From Subdoligranulum variabile (GTDB taxonomy: Bacteria; Bacillota; Clostridia; Oscillospirales; Ruminococcaceae): 10,789 nucleotides of DNA. Below, piece after piece: positions 1 through 5,801 of this stretch; positions within the stretch are counted from its first letter, which is position 1; every line of letters begins with the position of its first letter. The position numbers were made by a program, and so were the translations under genes. Below the pieces are notes generated by a model that saw nothing but the letters and a program-made list of their open reading frames with translations, did not search any database and had not been told where the DNA came from. The stretch covers positions 1-10,789 of the forward strand of contig SFOX01000043.1 in assembly GCA_004552305.1 (NCBI GenBank). The letters run 5' to 3'.

Positions 1-218
1 TAGGGGACGCATAGATGCGTCCCGTGCGGTTTACCCGTTAGATTGCATTGTTGGGAAGATTGCACGGGCGGCATATATGCCGCCCCTACGGATGACCCGA
101 TATTTTCGCGCCACCATTTGACCGCGGGCGGGGCATGCCCCGCCCCTACGGGGTGGTAAATTTTTCGGCGGAGCCGTAAGACGGGAGCGGGTGGGCGGGG
201 CGTCAAAAAATGTGTCTT
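1..218. repeat. Composite palindromic repeat, copy 1
   Basis: Three 20-bp palindromes lie at near-equal spacing: 4-23 (GGGACGCAT arms with an AG centre), 66-85 (GGGCGGCATATATGCCGCCC, perfect) and 126-145 (GGGCGGGGCATGCCCCGCCC, perfect). They are separated by 42 and 40 bases. A 60-base block at 159-218 follows and is identical to 10730-10789. The whole unit recurs in the same orientation at 10570-10789, and its first two palindromes recur at 3250-3335. No credible reading frame is present. Modular intergenic repeats of this style are common in gut Clostridia. The copy may extend left of the window. Confidence 0.85.
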
Positions 219-239
219 GACGATTTTTTAGCCCCGCCC
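193..239. repeat. Long GC stem with A-tract/T-tract inner stem
   Basis: The arm GGGCGGGGC (193-201) pairs with GCCCCGCCC (231-239). Inside it a run of six A (205-210) can pair with a run of T (224-229), leaving a small internal mismatch and a loop of roughly a dozen bases. It resembles a bidirectional terminator core, but the A/T runs lie inside the stem rather than after it, so I annotate it as a structured repeat. The left half is part of the conserved 60-base block; the window ends at 10789 inside the loop of the second copy. Confidence 0.6.
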
Positions 240-507
240 GTCTGCGACCCACATATTTGGGGTTCCAAGGGGCGAGCGCTTGGCGGCGCACAACGAGCGC
301 CGCCAGTCGGCATAGCCGACTCGCTCGTGCGGTTATTCGCCCCGCCGGGGCGAACATTGCTCGCTCCCCGGCTTCGCACGCTCAGCCGGGTTCCCATGCT
401 CGCAACCCCGCAGCCCCTGGTCGTGGGTCCGCTGCGTCGAAACAGCGGCAGTTTTCTCTGGTTCTCTCTTTTGCTGCCAAAAGAGAGAACATACGTCCAG
501 CCAGCCG
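219..507. other. Gene-free stretch made of consecutive hairpins
   Basis: I see no convincing gene here, only a chain of stable inverted repeats. CGAGCG (273-278) pairs with CGCTCG (322-327) and encloses two hairpins: GGCGGCGC 282-289 with GCGCCGCC 297-304, and GTCGGC 306-311 with GCCGAC 315-320, so a three-way junction is possible. Next come TTCGCCCC 336-343 with GGGGCGAA 347-354, CCCGGCT 367-373 with AGCCGGG 384-390, CGCTG 430-434 with CAGCG 443-447, and a perfect 13-bp stem GTTCTCTCTTTTG 461-473 with 478-490 (loop CTGC). The last stem sits about 18 bases past the stop codon of the minus-strand gene ending at 508. It has no T-tract after it on that strand, so it is at best an atypical 3' end signal. 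Confidence 0.6.
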
Positions 508-2928
508 TCAATCCGGCATCAATCGGTCGCGCTCGTGGTTGTGCAGCATCATCCGGCGTTTTTCGGTTTTTGCCTTGTACATCAGGGTGTCGGCGCGGTA
601 GACGGCGTCGCTCAGCGGACTCATCTTGTATACACCGCCCACGCTGACGCTCAGGCGCATTTCCGGGTGGTCGGGTACGGTGGCATCTGACACGGCGCTG
701 CTGATTTCCTGCAAACGGCGGTGGAATACCGGCTCCGGAATGTCCGGGAACACCAGCAAGAACTCATCGCCGCCGTAGCGGATCAGAATATCGCTGTTGC
801 GGATGCACCCCACGATCGCCTGCACGATGGTGCGCAGGGCGGCGTCGCCCGCCGGATGCCCGTAGGTGTCGTTGATGGCTTTAAAGTTGTCCACATCCAG
901 CACCGCCACGCCGTCCGCCGAATCCTGCCCGCAGAACTGCTCCTCGTAATAGCGGCGGTTGAACGCGCCGGTCAGGGCGTCCAGATACAATTCCTGCGAA
1001 TACTGATGCAGCGACCGCACCAGATGCTCGCGCCCGTGGAAGGACAGCGGCATATCCTTGCGCAGCCGGACCACCAGCTCCAGCACACAGGCGCGCCCCT
1101 CGACCTCGACATATTTCGAGATGACCTGATAGGCATCCTCGCCCATAAATTCAATTTTTGCCAGCTGGGTCTTTTGGGTAAACGCCTTGAACGACACGCA
1201 GTTTTCGCAGCGGTTTTCGCGGTTCCAGACGGTATAGCAGGGGTGATCCTCGTCCACAACTTTCCCCTGCTCGTCCACGCTCAGCACGCAGGTATGCCCC
1301 ACGTCCACCAGACGCACCACGTCAAAGACGTTTTTCAGTATATGCATCGTACACGCCATTCCCTTGCCGGTGGTGATGATGGTTTCCTTGGTGACTTCCT
1401 TGGCATCCCGAATGATTTTTTCGTGTACGTCCTCCGCCTGCATCACAAGACCTACGCGGATCGTTTCCTCATCGCGCATCCACAGCGTGCGGATATGTAC
1501 CTTGTGCCAGCGCAGCAGCCCGTCCACCGACAACAGCACCGTGACGGCGGTGTCGGGGTGGTCGGCATCGGTTTTGGCGATGGCGTCCAGCATGGCGCTG
1601 CGGTCGTTTGGCGACACAAGCAGCGTTTCCATGGCGTTTTTAAAGGGCATTTCCCTGGGGCAGTGCAGGTGCTTGACACCCCACTCCGACATAGTTGCCG
1701 TGTCGCTGGCCTCGTTGTAGTCCAGCTGCAGGTCGGGGGTGTGGTCGACATAAAATGTATACTTTTGCTGCTCGATCTGCAGGGCATTTTCTAAGCGCCC
1801 GGTTTCGGGCAGGTCGTTTTCGTGCAGCAGCGCGTCGGTGATCTTGCGGGTGGCGTTGCCGAAATTCATCTGCGCGGCAGCCTCGTTGTCGGTCAGCGCG
1901 CGGTGCAGATCGTCTGCCACCTCGGTCAGACATTCCATCAGCAGCGGGTTGAAGGTGCCGCACTCGCCGTTTAAAATCATACGCACGGCGGTGTCGTGGT
2001 CAAAGGCTTTTTTGTAGCAGCGCTCGCTGGTCATGGCGTCGTAGACGTCCGCCAACGCCACCACCTGCGCGGCAATGGGGATCTCCTCGCCCTTCAGCCC
2101 GTCGGGGTAGCCGCGCCCGTCCCAGCGCTCGTGGTGCCAGCGGCAGATCTCGTAGCTGACCTTGACCAGCGGCTCCTCCTGCTGGAAGGGCAGGTTTTCC
2201 AGAATATGCGCACCGATGGTGGTGTGCGTTTTCATAATGTCAAATTCTTCTTTGGTCAGGCGTCCGGGCTTGTTGAGGATCTTCTCCGGGATGTTGATCT
2301 TGCCGATATCATGCAGCGAGGACGCCGTGCCGATCATGGCGATATCCGCCGCCGACAGCTTGTATTTGTCGGTTTTTTTCACCAGATGGTTCAAAATCAG
2401 CTCGGTGGCGGTGTGGATATGCAAAACGTGCGAGCCGCTTTCGCCGTTGCGGAATTCAACGATGTGGCTCAGGATATTGATCATCAGGTTGTTGCTTTTT
2501 TGGTTTTCGTACACCTGCCGTGCCACCAGCCCCACCAGCTGCTTTTGCTTGGTGTAAAGCATCAGCGTGTTGGTGACGCGGCGGCGCACGATGGCCATAT
2601 CGAACGGGCGGCTGATAAAATCCGTTGCGCCTAAGTCGTAGGCGCGCTCGACATACGCCGAGCCGTTTTCGGCAGAGATCATAATGACCGGGATATCCTC
2701 GATCCAGCCGTAGTGTTTCATCTGCTTCAGCACTTCAAAGCCGTCCATTTCGGGCATCATAATGTCCAGCAGCAGCAGGTCGATTTCGGGCGCGGATTGC
2801 AGCGCGCGCACCGCCTCACGACCGTTTTCGGCTTCTATGACATCATAGCCGTCGCCCAGCATTTCCACCAAAATGGCACGGTTCATAGCAGAGTCATCGG
2901 CAATCAGGATCTTCGGTTTCAGGGACAC
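508..2928 (-). CDS. REC / HD-GYP / Cys-rich region / GGDEF cyclic di-GMP turnover protein
   Basis: This is a soluble 806-residue signalling protein predicted to both make and degrade cyclic di-GMP. The N-terminal receiver (about 5-125) has the acidic pair D11-D12, phospho-acceptor D55 in LLLLDIMMPEMDG, and S85. The usual KP lysine is Arg (R107-P108). An HD-GYP phosphodiesterase domain (about 145-345) shows H167, H206-D207 in HDIGK, H235, H241, H265-H266 and G273-Y274-P275. Residues 380-640 are a less conserved region, possibly PAS-like, with C564, C574 and C577. The C-terminal GGDEF domain (about 646-800) has intact G719-G720-D721-E722-F723. Its RNSD (710-713) sits exactly five residues before GGDEF, the position of the inhibitory I-site. 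The start is GTG: an in-frame TGA lies two codons upstream, and the nearest Shine-Dalgarno-like AAGGA is rather far away. The gene is monocistronic. Domain calls are strong; the sensed signal and net activity are unknown. Confidence 0.93.
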   Translation of the reverse strand: MSLKPKILIADDSAMNRAILVEMLGDGYDVIEAENGREAVRALQSAPEIDLLLLDIMMPEMDGFEVLKQMKHYGWIEDIPVIMISAENGSAYVERAYDLGATDFISRPFDMAIVRRRVTNTLMLYTKQKQLVGLVARQVYENQKSNNLMINILSHIVEFRNGESGSHVLHIHTATELILNHLVKKTDKYKLSAADIAMIGTASSLHDIGKINIPEKILNKPGRLTKEEFDIMKTHTTIGAHILENLPFQQEEPLVKVSYEICRWHHERWDGRGYPDGLKGEEIPIAAQVVALADVYDAMTSERCYKKAFDHDTAVRMILNGECGTFNPLLMECLTEVADDLHRALTDNEAAAQMNFGNATRKITDALLHENDLPETGRLENALQIEQQKYTFYVDHTPDLQLDYNEASDTATMSEWGVKHLHCPREMPFKNAMETLLVSPNDRSAMLDAIAKTDADHPDTAVTVLLSVDGLLRWHKVHIRTLWMRDEETIRVGLVMQAEDVHEKIIRDAKEVTKETIITTGKGMACTMHILKNVFDVVRLVDVGHTCVLSVDEQGKVVDEDHPCYTVWNRENRCENCVSFKAFTQKTQLAKIEFMGEDAYQVISKYVEVEGRACVLELVVRLRKDMPLSFHGREHLVRSLHQYSQELYLDALTGAFNRRYYEEQFCGQDSADGVAVLDVDNFKAINDTYGHPAGDAALRTIVQAIVGCIRNSDILIRYGGDEFLLVFPDIPEPVFHRRLQEISSAVSDATVPDHPEMRLSVSVGGVYKMSPLSDAVYRADTLMYKAKTEKRRMMLHNHERDRLMPD

Positions 2929-2991
2929 AGTTCAACACCATCTTCCTTCGTAAATCGCGCGGTCACAGCACATTTTTTGCTGTATACAATG

Positions 2992-3021
2992 ATTATAGTA
3001 TACGGACGGGGCAAATTGCAA
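2992..3021 (-). promoter_or_regulatory. Promoter for the REC/HD-GYP/GGDEF gene
   Basis: Read on the minus strand, TTGCAA (3021-3016) is followed by an 18-base gap and a perfect TATAAT (2997-2992). Transcription would begin near 2985, giving a leader of about 57 bases before the GTG at 2928. The -35 matches the consensus at four of six positions. This fits a housekeeping sigma-A type promoter. Confidence 0.65.
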
Positions 3022-3048
3022 TAGACAAATACGGTTTTTGCCGAAAAA

Positions 3049-3085
3049 GCCTTCCCCTTGGGGGGAAGGTGGCGCGGCACGCGCC
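3049..3085. repeat. Partial copy of the CCTTCCCC palindromic mosaic
   Basis: CCTTCCCC (3050-3057) pairs with GGGGAAGG (3062-3069), followed at once by GGCGCG (3071-3076) with CGCGCC (3080-3085). The same two hairpins occur, inverted, in the full element at 7822-7939. The match stops after 3085, so this is half an element. Confidence 0.7.
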
Positions 3086-3129
3086 CCTGCTCAGAGTTAA
3101 GAGTGGAGAGTTAAGAGTTTAGATTTGGT

Positions 3130-3148
3130 GTACCCGCCGCGCGGGTAC
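3130..3148. repeat. Hairpin module GTACCCGC / GCGGGTAC
   Basis: An 8-bp stem with loop CGC, preceded by a low-complexity run at 3096-3120 (AGAGTTAAGAGT-like units). It is a variant of the hairpins at 3440-3458 and 10517-10535, which carry GTGCCCGC arms. The T-to-C change in one arm is matched by A-to-G in the other, so pairing is preserved between copies. Confidence 0.7.
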
Positions 3149-3169
3149 ATTTTATATATTACCCTGTAG

Positions 3170-3223
3170 GGCGGGGTGACCCCACCCCGCCGGGGAATTT
3201 GGCGGTAAACGCAAAATTTTGCG
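3170..3223. repeat. Two further palindromes in the 2929-3540 gap
   Basis: GGCGGGGTG (3170-3178) pairs with CACCCCGCC (3183-3191). A perfect 14-bp palindrome CGCAAAATTTTGCG follows at 3210-3223. Flanking GGGGAATTT (3192-3200) and AAATTCCC (3232-3239) are also roughly complementary, so this stretch could fold as one larger structure. It leads directly into the composite repeat at 3250. No gene is supported here. Confidence 0.55.
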
Positions 3224-3249
3224 ATGACAGGAAATTCCCGGCGGGTTTG

Positions 3250-3397
3250 TAGGGGACGCATATATGCGTCCCGTGCGGTTTGCCCGTTAGGTCGATTTAC
3301 CGGGTTGGCTGCAACGGGCGGCATATATGCCGCCCCTACGGTTTACCCATTATATTGTTGCTGTCGTAAGACAGCAAGGAGGGGTCAAGACCCCTCC
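3250..3397. repeat. Composite palindromic repeat, copy 2 (variant third module)
   Basis: Palindromes occur at 3253-3272 (GGGACGCATATATGCGTCCC) and 3316-3335 (GGGCGGCATATATGCCGCCC). The third position holds a different one, GGAGGGG-type arms at 3378-3397. The gaps are 43 and 42 bases, matching the spacing in the copies at 1 and 10570. The first linker is clearly homologous to theirs, while the third module and the 60-base tail are replaced. Small ORFs across it are translations of the repeat, not genes. Confidence 0.8.
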
Positions 3398-3439
3398 CTA
3401 CAGTACCACCCGAAAAGGGGCTTTTTCAATAAACTTTTT

Positions 3440-3494
3440 GTGCCCGCGCGGCGGGCACACCTTATTTATTATCTATTATCTTTTATCTTTTATT
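3440..3494. repeat. Hairpin plus AT-rich tract module
   Basis: GTGCCCGC (3440-3447) pairs with GCGGGCAC (3451-3458). ACACC and a low-complexity tract of TATTATC/TTTTATC units (about 3461-3494) follow. The same hairpin, ACACC and tract occur inverted at 10481-10535. Here it lies downstream of thrS; there it lies upstream of the polyamine dehydrogenase, so the module is not tied to one gene end. Confidence 0.75.
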
Positions 3495-3497
3495 TAC

Positions 3498-3521
3498 AAA
3501 AAAGCCCTCCGCCGGGAGGGC
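3498..3521 (-). terminator. Intrinsic terminator of thrS
   Basis: On the minus strand GCCCTCC (3521-3515) pairs with GGAGGGC (3510-3504) through a 4-base loop, followed by six T (3503-3498). It begins about 20 bases after the thrS stop codon. Confidence 0.9.
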
Positions 3522-3540
3522 AGAGGACTTAAAAAACATA

Positions 3541-5325
3541 TCAATTTTTGCGGGTCTTGATCTCGTTGACGACCATCTCGACAAAGGCATCCTGCTCCAT
3601 CGTGGTGGTTTCGCCCTTGCGGTCGCGCACGCTGAGGTTGCCGGCTTCCGCCTCCTTGGCACCCAGAACCAGCATATACGGCACGCGGTCAACCTGCTGT
3701 GCCTCGCGGATCTTGTAGCCGATCTTCTCGTTGGATTCGTCCAGCACAACGCGGATACCGGCGTCAGCCAGCTTGTCGGCTACGCTGCGGGCGTAGTCCA
3801 GCGTCTTTTCGCTGACGGGCAGCACCTTGACCTGCGTGGGTGCCAGCCAAGTCGGGAAACGACCCTTGGTTTCCTCGATCAGGTACGCCATAAAGCGGTC
3901 CAGAGAACCAAGGATGGCGCGGTGCAGCACCACGGGGGTCTTTTCGCTGCCGTCGGAATCCACATAGGTCAGGTGGAACTTGGCGGGCAGGCAGAAGTCC
4001 AGCTGGCAGGTGGACAGCGTGTACTCGGCGCCGACGGCGGGCTTGACGTTGACGTCCAGCTTGGGACCGTAGAAGGCGGCCTCGCCGATTTCCTCGGTAA
4101 ACTGGATGCCCAGCTCGGTCAGCACCTCGCGCAGCGCCTGCTCGGCATGGTTCCACATGGCGTCATCGTCGTGGTACTTCTTCTTGTCGGCGGGGTCGCG
4201 CAGGGACAGCACGCAGCGGTAATCGGTGATGTTGAAGTCCTTGTACACCTCAAAAATCAGGCTGCACACGTCGGCAACCTCGCTCTTGATCTGCTCCGGC
4301 GTGCAGAACAGGTGGGCGTCGTTCTGGCAGAAGTGACGACCGCGCTCGATGCCCTTCAGCGTGCCGGAGGACTCGTAGCGGAAGTCGTGGGCAATTTCGC
4401 CGATGCGGATGGGCAGCTGGCGGTAGCTGTGCGGGCGGTTGGCGTAGATCATCATATGATGGGGGCAGTTCATCGGGCGCAGAACATAGCTTTCGCCCTC
4501 CATCTCCATGGCGGGGAACATATTCTCGCGGTAGTGGTCCCAGTGACCGGAGGTCTTGTACAGGTTCACGGTGCCGACGCAGGGGGTCATAACGTGCAGG
4601 TAGCCGCGCTTGCGCTCCTTCTCCTTGATATAATTCTCCAGCTGCTGCCAGACGGTGTAGCCGTTGGGCAGGAACATCGGCAGACCGCGCCCGACCAGAT
4701 CATCGGTCATAAACAGGCGCATCTCCTTGCCGATTTTGCGGTGGTCGCGCTCACGCGCCTCCTGCTGCTGCTTTTCCCAGGCGTCCAGCTCCTCCTGATT
4801 GCGGAAAGCCACGCCGTTGATGCGGGTCAGCATCTTGTTTTCCTTGTCGTTTTTCCAGTACGCGCCGGACTGCTGGGTGATCTTGAACGCCTTCAGCGCC
4901 TTGGTGTAGCACAGGTGGGGTCCGATGCACATATCGACATACTCGCCCTGCTGGTAGAAGCTGAACTCGGTTTCGTCGGCAAGGTCTGCCATATGCTCGA
5001 TCTTGTAATGCTCCTGACGCTCGTTCATCAGCTTGACTGCCTCGTCGCGGGGCAGGATAAAGGGCTTGATGGGCAGGTTTTCCTTGCAGATCTTCTTCAT
5101 CTCTTTTTCGATGTTGGCAAGATCCTCATCGCTGAGCTTGGTGTCGCCCAGATCCACGTCATAGTAGAAGCCGTTCTCGGTGGCGGGACCAAAGGCAAAA
5201 TCCGCCTGCGGGTACAGGCGCTTGATGGCCTGTGCCATAATGTGGGCTGCCGTGTGGCGCAGAACGTGCAGCTCTTCCTCCTGCGGGCATTCGGCGACGA
5301 CGCCGTCCTTGTAGATGATCTTCAT
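3541..5325 (-). CDS. thrS: Threonyl-tRNA synthetase lacking a complete TGS domain
   Basis: This class II synthetase charges tRNA-Thr with threonine. The 594-residue product is about 45 shorter than the roughly 640-residue E. coli enzyme, and the loss is at the N-terminus. Only about 22 residues precede the editing domain, whose HTAAH motif (H24, H28) and C133-x3-H137 are intact. The catalytic core has zinc ligands C287 (MNCPHH), H338 (NDAH) and H468 (LHRAI), motif 2 Arg R316 in FRYESSG, and motif 3 Arg R477. The C-terminal anticodon-binding domain runs from about 496 and includes NEKIGYKIREAQ. The ATG at 5325 has an AAAGGAG site about 7 bases upstream, and the T-box terminator lies just before it, so a longer N-terminus is unlikely. 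It is transcribed alone, controlled by the T-box, and ended by the hairpin at 3498-3521. Identity is very secure. Confidence 0.97.
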   Translation of the reverse strand: MKIIYKDGVVAECPQEEELHVLRHTAAHIMAQAIKRLYPQADFAFGPATENGFYYDVDLGDTKLSDEDLANIEKEMKKICKENLPIKPFILPRDEAVKLMNERQEHYKIEHMADLADETEFSFYQQGEYVDMCIGPHLCYTKALKAFKITQQSGAYWKNDKENKMLTRINGVAFRNQEELDAWEKQQQEARERDHRKIGKEMRLFMTDDLVGRGLPMFLPNGYTVWQQLENYIKEKERKRGYLHVMTPCVGTVNLYKTSGHWDHYRENMFPAMEMEGESYVLRPMNCPHHMMIYANRPHSYRQLPIRIGEIAHDFRYESSGTLKGIERGRHFCQNDAHLFCTPEQIKSEVADVCSLIFEVYKDFNITDYRCVLSLRDPADKKKYHDDDAMWNHAEQALREVLTELGIQFTEEIGEAAFYGPKLDVNVKPAVGAEYTLSTCQLDFCLPAKFHLTYVDSDGSEKTPVVLHRAILGSLDRFMAYLIEETKGRFPTWLAPTQVKVLPVSEKTLDYARSVADKLADAGIRVVLDESNEKIGYKIREAQQVDRVPYMLVLGAKEAEAGNLSVRDRKGETTTMEQDAFVEMVVNEIKTRKN

Positions 5326-5349
5326 AATACACTCTCCTTTGCGCTTGGC

Positions 5350-5618
5350 GCAACAAAAAATGCTTCATCCCCACTGTACAAGGGATGAAGCATTGCAAAT
5401 ACTCCACGGTTCCACCCAGATTGTGCCGCAACGGCACCGCTCGATGCAGCTGTAACGGGCTGTACCCGGCAGGGGTTCGCCCCCGCGCTCGGCAGTGGTA
5501 AGAACGCTGCAGCGTCTAAAGCCGCTTGCACCACGCGAAAACCCGCGGCGGCTCTCTCTGTTAGTTGCTTGCAACGTCCCGTTTGTCTGCCTCAAAGCTT
5601 TAACAGGATGAAGTTATT
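5350..5618 (-). promoter_or_regulatory. T-box riboswitch (threonine) of thrS
   Basis: This untranslated leader reads the charging state of tRNA-Thr. Read on the minus strand it shows, in order, the AGAGAGAGC element (5559-5551), a distal GGTGCAAGC (5532-5524), and a putative specifier ACC followed by A (5499-5496), which is a Thr codon. Then come an F-box-like CCGTTA (5458-5453) and the T-box CTGGGTGGAACCGTGG (5419-5404). A terminator hairpin follows. Uncharged tRNA-Thr should pair with the T-box bulge, favour the antiterminator and allow thrS transcription. The class call is firm. The specifier is assigned by position and codon and was not folded computationally. Confidence 0.93.
5355..5392 (-). 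terminator. T-box regulatory terminator
   Basis: TGCTTCATCCC (5392-5382) pairs perfectly over 11 bp with GGGATGAAGCA (5371-5361) across a 10-base loop, followed by six T (5360-5355). It sits directly after the T-box motif and 30 bases before the thrS start, the expected place for the attenuator competing with the antiterminator. Confidence 0.92.
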
Positions 5619-5621
5619 TTG

Positions 5622-5650
5622 AATATAGCACACTCCCGCCGGGAAGTCAA
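5622..5650 (-). promoter_or_regulatory. thrS promoter
   Basis: On the minus strand TTGACT (5650-5645), a 17-base spacer, then TATATT (5627-5622) preceded by TGC, an extended -10. The start of transcription would be near 5615, at the beginning of the T-box leader. Confidence 0.85.
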
Positions 5651-5692
5651 GGGGCATTTTTTAAGGCAACACCGAATAATTCCCGCCTGCGC

Positions 5693-5721
5693 TTGACGCT
5701 GGGGCAGTAAAATGCTATTAT
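5693..5721 (+). promoter_or_regulatory. ktrBA promoter, divergent from thrS
   Basis: TTGACG (5693-5698), a 17-base spacer, then TATTAT (5716-5721) preceded by TGC. It has the same layout as the thrS promoter facing away from it, with 42 bases between the two -35 boxes. Initiation near 5728 gives a GC-rich leader of about 75 bases before the GTG at 5802. A TATAAT at 5771-5776 has no -35 partner. Confidence 0.82.
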
Positions 5722-5801
5722 CAAAGCAAGGCGCGCCGTGGGGCGCAGCCCGCCGGGGGTTCCCCTACCTTATAATATAGAGCCTATAAAGGGCGAAACA
5801 G

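Noticed and set aside
1..218. CRISPR-like array of regularly spaced palindromes
   Set aside because: The repeated units are not identical to each other, the roughly 42-base linkers are homologous between loci, and no cas gene is present.
210..647. Small plus-strand ORF across 210-647
   Set aside because: It translates hairpin repeats and then runs antisense into the cyclic di-GMP gene; no RBS and no recognisable domain.
3224..3560. Small ORFs across the composite repeat
   Set aside because: They read through palindromes and the thrS terminator; composition follows the repeat.
3922..5388. Long plus-strand open frame opposite thrS
   Set aside because: It is antisense to a certain gene, low-complexity in composition, and has no family motifs; long antisense frames are expected in GC-rich coding DNA.
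5771..5776. TATAAT as a second ktrB promoter
   Set aside because: No -35 match at 16-18 bases upstream; the promoter at 5693-5721 is far better.
5722..5801. Cyclic di-AMP (ydaO) riboswitch upstream of ktrB
   Set aside because: The leader is only about 75 bases and I see none of the ydaO-type conserved elements or a terminator.
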